Notes under the pieces: generated by a model
What the model saw: only the letters and a program-made list of their open reading frames with translations
Told to the model about the DNA's origin: nothing
Database searches by the model: none
DNA from: JAFAXD01 sp963760435
Lineage (GTDB): Bacteria > Pseudomonadota > Alphaproteobacteria > Rhizobiales > Xanthobacteraceae
Assembly (NCBI GenBank): GCA_963760435.1
Contig: CAVXDE010000039.1
Coordinates: 62,001-126,000 of the forward strand
Direction of reading: 5' to 3'
DNA length: 64,000 nucleotides
Position numbers and translations under genes: made by a program
Part shown: one piece after another, positions 44,578 to 53,530 of the stretch
How positions within the stretch are numbered: position 1 is the stretch's first letter
Layout: each line of letters opens with the position of its first letter

Positions 44578-44588
44578 TCCAAATCGTT
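44578..44588. other. AT-rich stretch with a weak overlapping ORF (part of 44418-45860)
   Basis: From the end of the LysR gene (44418) to about 45860 the base composition is visibly lower in GC than the rest of the window. The first ~170 bases hold an open frame beginning ATG at 44414 (overlap with the LysR stop) of 99 codons, but it runs into the dienelactone hydrolase gene on the other strand and shows no family. I do not annotate it as a gene. Confidence 0.4.
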
Positions 44589-45578
44589 CTAACGTTCGTT
44601 TAATTTATAGATTTTCTCCAGCAATGTCTTTAGAGCCTCCTCCGTGGCGCCGGTGGCTTTTGCCGAATAGGCCACATGAGCGCCTCGCCCGAGGCAACCA
44701 TCTGCAAATGTGAAGGGCTTGTGAGTCGCCATATTGATGATGGTCCCAACCGGCTCTTCCTTCAGTACGCAATGCGTCGTCTGCGCGTATGGCACAGCAA
44801 CTGGATCAGGCGGAAGCGACGGATAATCAAATGCGTGCCATGTGTTGGGGAATTCTGTCATTTGGACATCCTTGGCCGCCCGTTTGAGACGCTCAAAATA
44901 GGCCCGGCAAGGAGCGACTTCGACCCAGTCGTCGGACGTTCCGTGAAAGATGCGGATTGGGTGGTCGGTCACCCGGGTATCGTTGATGTAAGTCGTGATG
45001 CAGGGCGCATATAACGCAATATAGACCGCAGGATCGATCCCGCTTGGATTCCACATTTTTTGGAATCGTTTGAGGCTCGCATAAAGAGTCGCTTGCCCCC
45101 CACGTGAGAACCCCATGACAGCAACTCGACCCGGATCTATCCGCGCGTCTGCGGCTAATACCGCGAGACTGCGATACAAGTCGAGAACCATATTTAATCG
45201 TCCGAGCTGGGACTGATCAGCAACAGTGCTAACGATCCCTCGACCGGTAAATGAATCAATTGCAAAAGTGGATATGCCCAACGACGCAAATACTCTCTCC
45301 CATGCCGAAATATTCTCCTCAATTCCACCTGAGCCGTGCATGAGGATCACCACCGGAAGAGGCCCAGAGCCTTGAGCCATTCGCAAAGTTCCATAAATCG
45401 TTGCGGGATTTCCAGAGGAATCGCCCTTCAAAAATTGTTGATCCGATAAAGTCAGGGTTTGAATCGGTATCGTTTCTCCGCGCCCACCAAAAATATAAGA
45501 AAGAACGTTCGCCGCTAACGCTGACTGACCGTGAACGATCGCGAGGACGGCAAATACGCGGACAAAGAATCTCATCAT
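44589..45578 (-). CDS. Exported dienelactone hydrolase-like esterase
   Basis: A 329-residue alpha/beta hydrolase. Residues 1-22 form a signal peptide (MMRFFVRVFAVLAIVHGQSALA). The nucleophile motif is GFSRGG, the oxyanion part VVILMHGSGG, and Asp and His are found in FHGTSDDWV and WHAFD, giving a full Ser-Asp-His triad of the dienelactone hydrolase type. The ATG at 45578 is preferred over the TTG at 45596 because the signal peptide starts there. Codon use and base composition are more AT-rich than neighbours, suggesting acquisition by transfer. Substrate unknown. Confidence 0.87.
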   Translation of the reverse strand: MMRFFVRVFAVLAIVHGQSALAANVLSYIFGGRGETIPIQTLTLSDQQFLKGDSSGNPATIYGTLRMAQGSGPLPVVILMHGSGGIEENISAWERVFASLGISTFAIDSFTGRGIVSTVADQSQLGRLNMVLDLYRSLAVLAADARIDPGRVAVMGFSRGGQATLYASLKRFQKMWNPSGIDPAVYIALYAPCITTYINDTRVTDHPIRIFHGTSDDWVEVAPCRAYFERLKRAAKDVQMTEFPNTWHAFDYPSLPPDPVAVPYAQTTHCVLKEEPVGTIINMATHKPFTFADGCLGRGAHVAYSAKATGATEEALKTLLEKIYKLNER

Positions 45579-45857
45579 ACGACCATTCTTAACCAACGAA
45601 TTGCTTAATCAAACGATACATCAGTGACCCGCAAGATGGCTCAATTACCTCCGCTGCGCTGCATATATTGGCTTGTGGCACAAAGCTGACGGTCTGGCAC
45701 GTCTGTTCATACGTCCTCTGTCAGATCATGTGCGGACATCGTTCAAGCAATAGGTCGCCTATTTTGGTAGATATCACATACCCTCCCATAAACGGGGAGA
45801 GGTAGGCACTCTCACATCTTCGTCCCTCGAGCTAGAGCCCTGTTGCGCCCGTACACG

Positions 45858-46619
45858 TCAAGCGCTCATCCCCCCGTCGGCCATCAGGATCGAGCCGGTG
45901 GTGAAGCTGCTTTGATCCGAGGCGAGGAACAGCGCGGCGCGGGCGATCTCGTCGGGGTGCGCGTGCCGGTGCAGCGGGATTGCTTCGTTGAGCATGGCGG
46001 TCGCGTCGCGCCCAACAATCCGGCTGATGCCATGCTCGATGTTGAGCTGGAACTCGTTGTCGATCGGGCCCGGGTGCAGCGTATTGACACGGATGTTGCG
46101 GCGTGCCGCGCCCTTGGCGACGCTGCGCATGAGGCCGACCTGCGCGTGCTTGGCGGTCACGTAGGCGCAAGCGCCACCGCCGTCGCCGCGCACGCCGACC
46201 ACGCTCGAGGTGATGATGATGCTGCCGCCGTCGTTCATCTGCGGCAGCCCATAGCGGCACGCCAGGAAGGCGCCGCGCACGTGCACGGCAATCACCGAGT
46301 CGAACACGTCTTCCGGATAGTCCTGCACCGGGGCGACCACGCCGGAGGTGCCGGCGTTGCTGAACAACACGTCGATCTTGCCCCACTTGGCGACGGTCGC
46401 ATCGACATAGGCCTTGGTCGCCGCAGCTTGGCTCACGTCGGCGGCGTGGGTCGCGACGTTGGGGCTATTGAGCGCCTGCGCGGCGCGCTGCAAGTCGCTC
46501 TCGCGCAGGTCAACCAGCATGACCTTGGCGCCCTCGCGCACGAACGCATGCGCGCTCGCCAAACCAACACTGCCGGCCCCACCAGTGATGATCGAGACTT
46601 TGCCGTCCAGCATTCCCAT
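45858..46619 (-). CDS. SDR family oxidoreductase
   Basis: A 253-residue short-chain dehydrogenase with a full active site: GGAGSVG cofactor loop, NAGTSG, catalytic Ser in IIITSSVVG, Tyr and Lys in YVTAK, and HPGPIDNEF. It should be an active NAD(P)-dependent alcohol dehydrogenase or reductase. It lies seven bases downstream of the MmgE/PrpD frame and is probably cotranscribed with it. Substrate unknown. Confidence 0.9.
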   Translation of the reverse strand: MGMLDGKVSIITGGAGSVGLASAHAFVREGAKVMLVDLRESDLQRAAQALNSPNVATHAADVSQAAATKAYVDATVAKWGKIDVLFSNAGTSGVVAPVQDYPEDVFDSVIAVHVRGAFLACRYGLPQMNDGGSIIITSSVVGVRGDGGGACAYVTAKHAQVGLMRSVAKGAARRNIRVNTLHPGPIDNEFQLNIEHGISRIVGRDATAMLNEAIPLHRHAHPDEIARAALFLASDQSSFTTGSILMADGGMSA

Positions 46620-46626
46620 GGATCAA

Positions 46627-47994
46627 CTACTCCGCGGCCGAGGCCAGCGTCGGCCGTAATTGAGTGATAGAGGTGAGATGTGAAAGATTCTGCAGCGCGT
46701 CAAACAAACCGTGTGCGCGGTCGTGGCTGACCGTAGCGGCGGCACAATCGGCGAACTTCTGCCACAGCACATCGCGCTCGACGCCGCGCTTGAAATGCCC
46801 GCGCGGCTCATAGACCGGCTGCGATGCAAGGGTGCGGCCATCGGTGAGCGTGATCCGCACCTGATCGAACGGCGAGCGGGTCGGCTCCTCCGGATCCTTC
46901 TCGGTCAAGGGATGAATGCGGACCTTGTCGAAGAAGGCCTGGACCTCGGGCCGCGTCACGAAGCCGTCGCTCACCTCGTCGGCGCCGCAGCGCCCGGCGA
47001 GTGCCGCCGCAGCCATGGCGAACTCGGCGCTGAACTTCGCTTCCAGCGCGGTCTTGGGCCGGTGATTGCGCAGCACCTTGGTGGAGTTGATCGAGAGGTC
47101 GACATCGACGCTCGCAATGTCGCGGGCCGCGATGTTGTTGGCCGCGCAGGTATCGATCATCGCATCAAGAATCCGATGCGACCCGAAGCACATCGGGTAG
47201 AGCTTGACGTTGATGCCGAATTTCTCGATGCGCCATGGCGCACCGAAGTGCGCCGCGCCGGTTCGTATCAACCAATCCGCCGGGCGAGACGGCGCGCAGG
47301 AACCCGAGGTCGTGCTCCACGGCATCTGTCGATGCGGTCAGGCCCGCTTGCGCCAGGCGCGTCGCGGTGAGGCCGGACTGTGCGGTGCGGCCAAGATGGA
47401 ACGGCTTGGTCATGGAGCCGAAATTGGCAACCACGCCGGAGGAGAGCGACGCCGCAATGCCGACCGCGCGGGTTGCAAGCTCGGCATCAAGCTTGCGCAG
47501 CACCGCGGAAGCGGCGGCGCGTCGCGAGCGTTCCGTATACGGCGGAGGGATGCCAGCCTTTCTGGTGCAGCGAATCCGGCTCGCGGTCGACCAGTTCAGC
47601 CCACACCTCATAGCCGGCGACGTAAGCGGCGATCATCGCCTTGCCGTCGGCCCCAACCTCCTGCGCTTCGGCGAGGATCGCTGGAACCAGCACGGCGCTG
47701 GGATGGCCGTTGAATCCGGTGTCGTCGTAATCGAGCGCATGCGCCGCCGCGCCATAGATCAACGCGAGGTCGGGCGCGGCGAGGCCGGTCTCGCCGAACT
47801 CCGCGAGCCGCGCGACCGGACCAGCAAACCCCACCGACTTGGCGACGAACGCTCGCCACCGGCTCGGCCAGGCCGGCCAGCATGACGCCGACGCAGTCGG
47901 TGAACCCGCGCGCGACGGTCTCGACGGCGCCTGCGGGAACGCGATCGAACCGCATGCCGGCAACGAACGCGCCGATCTCCCGGGTGAGACCCAT
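46627..47994 (-). pseudogene. MmgE/PrpD family gene broken by three frameshifts
   Basis: Four successive frames make up a ~455-residue MmgE/PrpD protein (the family of 2-methylcitrate and cis-aconitate decarboxylase-type dehydratases). Parts: MGLTREIGAFVAGMRFD (start at 47994); ...LALIYGAAAHALDYDDTGFNGHPS; ASAVLRKLDAELATRAVGIAASLSSG; and FGINVKLYPMCFGSHRILDAMID to the stop at 46627. Breaks are near 47850, 47520 and 47265, and each is cured by skipping one base. The sequence between breaks is well conserved, so decay is recent or the breaks are sequencing insertions. It lies between the LysR gene and an intact SDR gene, probably one operon. Confidence 0.78.
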
Positions 47995-49019
47995 GATGTC
48001 CTCCCTGATTGTTGCTTGTGTTCTATCAGATTGTAGCCCGGATGAAATCCGGGGCAGTTCACCTGCGGCGCGCTTTCGAACCTACTCATCCCAGCTGGCA
48101 TTACTTGCTCCAGCTGAGGCAGAGACTTATGCAATCCCGCCTTCAGGCGCGGGGCGGCAAAATCCAGGAACGCGCGCAGCTTGAGCGGCAGGAACCGGCC
48201 GGCCGTGTAGACGAGATTGACCGGCACGGCGGGTGGCTGAAAGTCATCCAGGATGGTCGTCAGCATTCCGGCCTTGCGTGCGGCCGCGATGTGATAGTTG
48301 AACGCGCCGGTGATGCCGACGCCGGCACGCGCCGCATCGCAGGCCGCCTCGACATTGCTGACGACCAGCCGTGAATGGACCGGCACCGCCAAGCTGGTGT
48401 CGTCACGCACGAAGGTCCAGACGTCCGGCGCGATGAAGCCCGCGAAGCTGATGCAGTCATGGCCAACGAGATCCTCGGGCGTGCGCGGCGTTCCGCGCGC
48501 CGCCAGGTAATCGGGGCTGGCGCAGGTCACGCGGCGGACCGCGCCGACGCGCAGCGCGATGAGGCTCGAGTCCGGCAGGGTGCCGATGCGCAGCGCCACG
48601 TCGATGTGATCCTCGAGCAGGCTCACCACGCGATCGGCGAGCACGAGGCGCACATCGATGTCCGGATAGGCGGTGAAGAAATCCGCCAGCATCGGCACCA
48701 CGTGCAGCCGTCCGAGACTGATCGGGGCCGTCAGCACGAGCTCGCCGGTCGGCGCCGTGTACTCGCCCGAGGCGGCGCGCTCGGCCTCGGTGACGTCGGC
48801 GAGAATGCGCTTGCAGGCCGCCACATAGGAGCTGCCAGCCTCTGTGAGCACCAGCTTGCGGCTCGACCGGTTGAACAGCTTGGTGCGCAGATGCGCCTCG
48901 AGGTCGGAGACCTTCCGGCTGACCGTGGCGAGCGGCAGTCGCAGCCGGCGCGCCGCGGCCGACAGGCTGCCGGCCTCGACCACCCCCAGCACGATCGACA
49001 TGGCTTCCAGGCGGTCCAT
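47487..49019 (-). CDS. LysR family regulator running into the PrpD gene
   Basis: The first ~300 residues (49019 to about 48105) are a LysR-type regulator of the CrgA group: helix-turn-helix in residues 4-62 (MSIVLGVVEAGSLSAAARRLRLPLATVSRKVSDLEAHL) and an effector domain ending FLDFAAPRLKAGL. No stop follows, so the frame passes through the intergenic repeat at 48034-48053 and into the second part of the MmgE/PrpD gene to 47487, for 510 codons. The normal stop is either lost or out of frame by one base, as for the frameshifts beside it. The regulator probably controls the PrpD-SDR genes and the divergent SDR at 49123. Confidence 0.75.
   Translation of the reverse strand: MDRLEAMSIVLGVVEAGSLSAAARRLRLPLATVSRKVSDLEAHLRTKLFNRSSRKLVLTEAGSSYVAACKRILADVTEAERAASGEYTAPTGELVLTAPISLGRLHVVPMLADFFTAYPDIDVRLVLADRVVSLLEDHIDVALRIGTLPDSSLIALRVGAVRRVTCASPDYLAARGTPRTPEDLVGHDCISFAGFIAPDVWTFVRDDTSLAVPVHSRLVVSNVEAACDAARAGVGITGAFNYHIAAARKAGMLTTILDDFQPPAVPVNLVYTAGRFLPLKLRAFLDFAAPRLKAGLHKSLPQLEQVMPAGMSRFESAPQVNCPGFHPGYNLIEHKQQSGRTSWVSPGRSARSLPACGSIAFPQAPSRPSRAGSPTASASCWPAWPSRWRAFVAKSVGFAGPVARLAEFGETGLAAPDLALIYGAAAHALDYDDTGFNGHPSAVLVPAILAEAQEVGADGKAMIAAYVAGYEVWAELVDREPDSLHQKGWHPSAVYGTLATRRRFRGAAQA
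48034..48053. repeat. Palindromic intergenic repeat CCCGGAT-GAA-ATCCGGG
   Basis: CCCGGAT (48037-48043) and ATCCGGG (48047-48053) are perfect 7-base arms with a GAA loop, preceded by TTGTAG. The element opens like the one after vapC (7077-7103). It lies between the LysR and PrpD genes, which confirms that this DNA was intergenic and that the fused frame is accidental. Confidence 0.65.
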
Positions 49020-49122
49020 GGCATGTTTCCATATTATGGAAGGATGGCTCCCGAATTTACCCGATAGGCGCGTTTTTCGGAAGGGTCTAGGTTTTGCCCT
49101 CGTTCAACACAACGAGGTCCGC

Positions 49123-49968
49123 CATGTCATCCCCCTTCGCCCCTACCCAGACCCAAGGTACCGCCCTGATCACCGGCGCCTCCGCCGGCATCGGCGAGGT
49201 CTATGCCGATCGGCTCGCCCGGCGCGGCTATGACCTGATCCTGGTCGCCCGCAACAAGGCCCGGCTCTGCACCGTGGCGCAGCGGCTGAAGCGGGAGACC
49301 GGCCGCTCGGTCGAGACAGTCGCGGCCGACCTCAACAACAAATCGGACCTGGGCCGTGTCGAAGCGATCCTGCGCGACAATCCTGCCGTGACGCTCCTGG
49401 TGAACAACGCCGGGGTCGCCGCTGTGACGCCGCTGCTCAACTCCGACGTCGAGGCGATGGAGGAGATGATCCGCCTCAACGTCACCGCGCTGACGCGCCT
49501 GACCTACGCGGCGGCGCCCGCATTCGCCGCGCGGCACACGGGCACCATCATCAATATCGCGTCGGTGGTGGCGCTCAACCCTGAAAGTCTCAACGGCGTA
49601 TACGGCGCGAGCAAAGCGTTCGTGTTGGCGCTGAGCCACTCGCTACATCACGAGCTCGCCGACAAGGGCGTGCGTATCCAGGCGGTTCTGCCTGGCGCGA
49701 CCGCAACGGACATCTGGGACAAGGCCGGCAAACCACTGCACACATTGCCTGCCGCGATCCTGATGTCGACGGAGGATATGGTCGACGCGGCGCTCACCGG
49801 TCTCGATCAGGGCGAGGTCGTCACCATTCCGGCGCTGCCTGACAGGCCGAGTGGGATCGCTTCGAGGCCGCCCGCCGCGCCATGTCTGGGAAACTCTCGA
49901 ACGCCGTGCCGGCACCTCGCTACACCAACAAATCAGCGCGCAGGCGCCTGTCCGTCGCGCGCGCTTGA
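49123..49968 (+). CDS. SDR oxidoreductase with a frameshifted C terminus
   Basis: A short-chain dehydrogenase of ~281 residues. ALITGASAGIG, LLVNNAGVAAV, catalytic Ser in INIASVV, and Tyr-Lys in YGASKAFVLAL are all intact. After VVTIPALPD the annotated frame turns to low-complexity residues and ends at 50005. The frame one base back reads EWDRFEAARRAMSGKLSNA and ends at TGA 49966-49968, which is the natural C terminus. The break lies near 49841-49849 and needs one added base (or two removed). ATG at 49123 is the start. It is divergent from the LysR gene and upstream of the EmrAB-type efflux pair. Confidence 0.8.
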
Positions 49969-50001
49969 ACGCATCCTGACCAGCAACATCGGTGCAATCC
50001 C

Positions 50002-51171
50002 ATGAGCACGACGGCAGTGGCAGAAGTTCTGGACAAAGCGCCTCCGGCGCTGCGTTCCGGATCGGAGCCGGCGCTGCGGCAAATCTCCGCTCCGGCGATC
50101 GTGGCACCGGCGGCGAAGGGCGGCCGGCGCAAGACATTGCGGCGGCTGGCGCTCGCTGCCGGACTGCTTGCCGCCGTGGCCGGCGGCGGCTGGTACGGCG
50201 AATATTGGTGGACGACCGGCCGTTTCATCGAGAGCACGGACGACGCTTATGTGGGCGGCAACGTCACGCCGCTCGCGCCGCATGTCGACGGGTTCATCGA
50301 GCGGGTGCTGGTGACCGACAACGAGCGCGTTCGCGCCGGCCAGGTGCTGATCGAGCTCGATCCGCGCGACTACCAGAGCGCGCTCGAGAACGCGCAGGCC
50401 GTGCTGACAGCGCGTGCGGCGGCCGCCGACAGTTTGCGCGCTCAATACACCCTGCAGCAGTCCACGATCCGGCAACAGGAAGCCGACATCATTGCCAAGA
50501 AGGCGCAGGCGACGTTTGCATCGCAGGAGGCGACCCGCGCCCATGTCCTCGCCCAGCAGAGTTTTGGCTCGCGCCAAACCGAGGACCACAACGTCGCCCT
50601 GGAGCAGGAAGCGCAGGCCGCCGTGACGGTCGCGCAGGCGGCCCTCGAGGCCGCCAACCAGCAACTCAAGGTGCTCGACGCGCAGATCGCGCAGGCCGAT
50701 GCGGCGGTGGCACAGGCGAAGGCTGACGTCCATACGGCCGAGCTCAACCTGAGCTACACCGAGATCAAATCGCCGATCGACGGATATGTCGGCAATCGTG
50801 CGGGCCAGATCGGCGCCTACGTCACCCGCGGGACGTATTTGATCTCGGTCACGCCCGCCGACGGGCTCTGGGTCGATGCGAACTTCAAGGAAGACCAGCT
50901 CGCCCACATGATTCCGGGGCAAACCGTCAACCTGACGGCGGACGCCCTCCCCGGCCATGTGTTTCACGGACACGTCGCGAGCCTGCAGCCCGGAACCGGC
51001 GCGGTGTTCAGCGTCATCCCGGCCGAGAACGCGACCGGCAATTTCACCAAGATCGTGCAGCGGGTACCGGTCCGCGTCGTGCTGGACAATGGCGATCCGG
51101 CGCTGGTGCGGCTGCGGCCGGGACTCTCCACGATCGTGAATGTCGACACGCGGGAGGGAGGTGTGTCGTGA
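50002..51171 (+). CDS. HlyD/EmrA-type membrane fusion protein
   Basis: A 389-residue periplasmic adaptor of the EmrA/HlyD family. A cytoplasmic leader of about 45 residues precedes one membrane helix (LALAAGLLAAVAGGGWYG). Then come the lipoyl half-motif (STDDAYVGGNVTPLAPHVDGFIERVLVTDNERVRAGQ), a long helical hairpin rich in Ala/Gln (about residues 120-245), and the beta-barrel domain with YTEIKSPIDGYVGNRAGQIG. It would link the inner-membrane pump to an outer-membrane channel. The stop overlaps the next start by four bases (GTGA). The TolC-type partner is not in the window. Confidence 0.92.
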   Translation: MSTTAVAEVLDKAPPALRSGSEPALRQISAPAIVAPAAKGGRRKTLRRLALAAGLLAAVAGGGWYGEYWWTTGRFIESTDDAYVGGNVTPLAPHVDGFIERVLVTDNERVRAGQVLIELDPRDYQSALENAQAVLTARAAAADSLRAQYTLQQSTIRQQEADIIAKKAQATFASQEATRAHVLAQQSFGSRQTEDHNVALEQEAQAAVTVAQAALEAANQQLKVLDAQIAQADAAVAQAKADVHTAELNLSYTEIKSPIDGYVGNRAGQIGAYVTRGTYLISVTPADGLWVDANFKEDQLAHMIPGQTVNLTADALPGHVFHGHVASLQPGTGAVFSVIPAENATGNFTKIVQRVPVRVVLDNGDPALVRLRPGLSTIVNVDTREGGVS

Positions 51172-52724
51172 GCAATCCCGAACCCAAATATCCGTCGATC
51201 GTGCCGTTCGTGGTGATGTGCGTCGGCATGTTCATCGCACTGCTCGACATTCAGATCGTCGCGTCCTCGCTGCAGAACATCGGCGGCGGTCTCTCGGCGG
51301 CGCAGGATGAGATCAGCTGGGTGCAGACCGCCTATCTGATCGCCGAGATCATCATGATCCCGCTGTCCGGCTGGCTCACCCGCGTGCTGTCGACGCGCTG
51401 GCTGTTCACCATCTCGGCGTTCGGCTTCACCGCCGCCAGCATGTTGTGCGGTATTGCCTGGAACATCCAGAGCATGATCGCCTTCCGGGCGCTGCAGGGC
51501 GCGCTGGGGGCCTCGATGATCCCGATCGTGTTCACGTCGTCCTTCCATTTCTTCCCGGGCCCGCGCCGCGTCTACTCGGCGGCGGTGGTCGGCAGCATCG
51601 CGGCGATCGCGCCGACGCTCGGTCCGGTGATCGGCGGCTGGATCACCGACACGCTGAATTGGCACTGGCTGTTCTACGTCAATCTCATCCCGGGCATCGC
51701 CATCACGGTGCTGGTGCCGTTGCTGGTGCGCATCGACCAGCCGAACCTGTCGTTGCTGCGCGGCGCCGATTATCCGGGCATCGTGCTGATGGCGGTGGGT
51801 CTGGGGACCCTCGAATATGTGCTGGAGGAAGGCACGCGCTGGAACTGGTTCAGCGATGCGACGATCCGCACCTGCGCCTGGATTGCCGCGATCAGTCTGA
51901 CGCTGTTCATCGCCCGCAGCCTCACCTACGGCCAGCCAGTCGTCGACTTGCGGGCGCTGGGAAATCGCAACTTTGCGGTGGGCTGCTTCCTGTCGTTCGT
52001 GGCCGGCATCGGCATCTTCACCACGATCTACCTGACGCCGCTGTTCCTCGGTTATGTGCGCGGCTTCAGCGCCTGGCAGATCGGCACCGCGATTTTCTCG
52101 ACCGGCATTGCGACCCTGATCGGCACGCCGATCTACATCATCCTGGCGCGGCGGATCGACCTGCGCTGGCTGCTCGCCGGCGGGCTCGCGTCATTCGGTC
52201 TCGCCATGTGGAGCTACAGCTTCATCACCCATGACTGGGGTGCGGATCAGCTGCTGTGGCCGCAAATCCTGCGCGGACTGCCGCAGGTGTTCGCCGTGGC
52301 GCCGGTGGTCAATCTCGGGCTCGGCAGCCTGCCGCCGGAGCGACTCAACTCCGCCAGCGGGCTCTTCAACATGATGCGCAATCTCGGCGGCGCTGTCGGG
52401 ATCGCAGTGAGCGCGGCGATCATCAACGATCAGACCAACCTGCACTTTCAGTACATTGCCGCGCACCTCACGCCGGCAAACGGCGCCATGGAGCGGCTCG
52501 TCTCAGGATTGACGGTGCGCTATGCGGCATTGGCGGCGAGCCCCCAGCATGGACACGCTGCGGCGCTCGACCAGCTCTGGCATCTCGCCTATCGGGAAGC
52601 GCAGACGCTCGCGTTCGCCGACGCGTTCCGCGCGATCATGCTCGCCTTTATCGTCGCGACGCTGCTGGTGCCGTTGCTGCGCAACGTCACCGCGCCGGCC
52701 GGCACGTCGAATAATTCGCATTGA
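51168..52724 (+). CDS. DHA2-family MFS efflux pump (EmrB-type)
   Basis: A 518-residue multidrug efflux permease with fourteen predicted membrane helices. ALLDIQIVASSLQNIGGGL and SWVQTAYLIAEIIMIPLSGWL are typical for EmrB; the PTLGPVIGGWITDTLNWHWLFYVN loop is the DHA2 motif C region. It acts with the adaptor at 50002. GTG start overlaps the adaptor stop. The MFS pump would export hydrophobic or phenolic compounds, which fits a window full of aromatic-degradation genes. Confidence 0.92.
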   Translation: MSNPEPKYPSIVPFVVMCVGMFIALLDIQIVASSLQNIGGGLSAAQDEISWVQTAYLIAEIIMIPLSGWLTRVLSTRWLFTISAFGFTAASMLCGIAWNIQSMIAFRALQGALGASMIPIVFTSSFHFFPGPRRVYSAAVVGSIAAIAPTLGPVIGGWITDTLNWHWLFYVNLIPGIAITVLVPLLVRIDQPNLSLLRGADYPGIVLMAVGLGTLEYVLEEGTRWNWFSDATIRTCAWIAAISLTLFIARSLTYGQPVVDLRALGNRNFAVGCFLSFVAGIGIFTTIYLTPLFLGYVRGFSAWQIGTAIFSTGIATLIGTPIYIILARRIDLRWLLAGGLASFGLAMWSYSFITHDWGADQLLWPQILRGLPQVFAVAPVVNLGLGSLPPERLNSASGLFNMMRNLGGAVGIAVSAAIINDQTNLHFQYIAAHLTPANGAMERLVSGLTVRYAALAASPQHGHAAALDQLWHLAYREAQTLAFADAFRAIMLAFIVATLLVPLLRNVTAPAGTSNNSH

Positions 52725-52755
52725 AGATCATGACCAATAGGAAAGGAGAAGCACG

Positions 52756-53496
52756 ATGAGCACGCAAACCGCTGTCGTGGTTGGGGTCGGCGCCGAGCGC
52801 GGGCTTGGCGCGGCACTATGCCGTCGCTTCGCCGCCGAGGGCTATCATGTGCTGGTCGGGGGCCGAACGCCCGAGAAGATCGCGCCGGTTGCAGACGCGA
52901 TCAATCAAAAGGGCGGCAGCGCGGAAGCCATCCCGGTCGATACCACGCGCGAGGCCGACGTCGTTCGTCTATTGGATCGGGCGATGGCGCCGGGGGATGG
53001 GCGTGATCCGGCTGATTTGGTGGTGTTCAACGCCGGCAACAATCAGCGCATCGATTTCCTGGATCTGAGCGCGGACAAGTTCGAGCAGTTCTGGCGCGTC
53101 GGCTGCTTTGGCGGTTTTCTGGTCGGCCGCGAGGCGGCCCGGCGCCTGGTTCCGCTCGGCCGGGGCACGATCATCTTCACCGGCGCCTCCGGCAGCCTGC
53201 GCGGCAAGCCGGGGTTTGCGCATTTCGCCGCCGCCAAGGCCGGGCTGCGCATGATCGCGCAAAGCATGGCGCGCGAGTACGGCCCTTTGGGAATTCACGT
53301 CGCGCATGTGGTGATCGACGGCGGGATCAACGGCGATCGCCTGCTCAGCCGCATGCCGAGGTTGGCGCAGGAGCGCGGCGACGACGGCCTGCTTGGGATT
53401 GAGGCAATTGCAGATACCTATTGGGCGATCCATCGCCAGCAGCGCTCGGCCTGGACGCAGGAGGTCGATGTGCGGCCGTTCAGGGAACCGTTCTGA
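52756..53496 (+). CDS. SDR-fold protein with Phe in place of the catalytic Tyr
   Basis: A 246-residue SDR. The cofactor loop is GVGAERGLG and the centre has NAGNNQ. In the active-site region FTGASGSLRGKPGFAHFAAAKAGL the Ser and Lys are in place, but the position for Tyr is Phe (HFAAAK). Classical dehydrogenase activity would be impaired. Some natural families carry this change, so it may be a redox-independent or altered enzyme. GGAAAGGAGAAG precedes the ATG, a strong ribosome site. It follows the EmrB-type gene by about 30 bases and may belong to the same transcript. Confidence 0.87.
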   Translation: MSTQTAVVVGVGAERGLGAALCRRFAAEGYHVLVGGRTPEKIAPVADAINQKGGSAEAIPVDTTREADVVRLLDRAMAPGDGRDPADLVVFNAGNNQRIDFLDLSADKFEQFWRVGCFGGFLVGREAARRLVPLGRGTIIFTGASGSLRGKPGFAHFAAAKAGLRMIAQSMAREYGPLGIHVAHVVIDGGINGDRLLSRMPRLAQERGDDGLLGIEAIADTYWAIHRQQRSAWTQEVDVRPFREPF

Positions 53497-53530
53497 GGGC
53501 AGCGGTCGCGAACCGTCCGGACGCCAATCG

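Noticed and set aside
44414..44713. 99-codon frame overlapping the LysR stop
   Set aside because: Runs across the hydrolase gene end and resembles no family.
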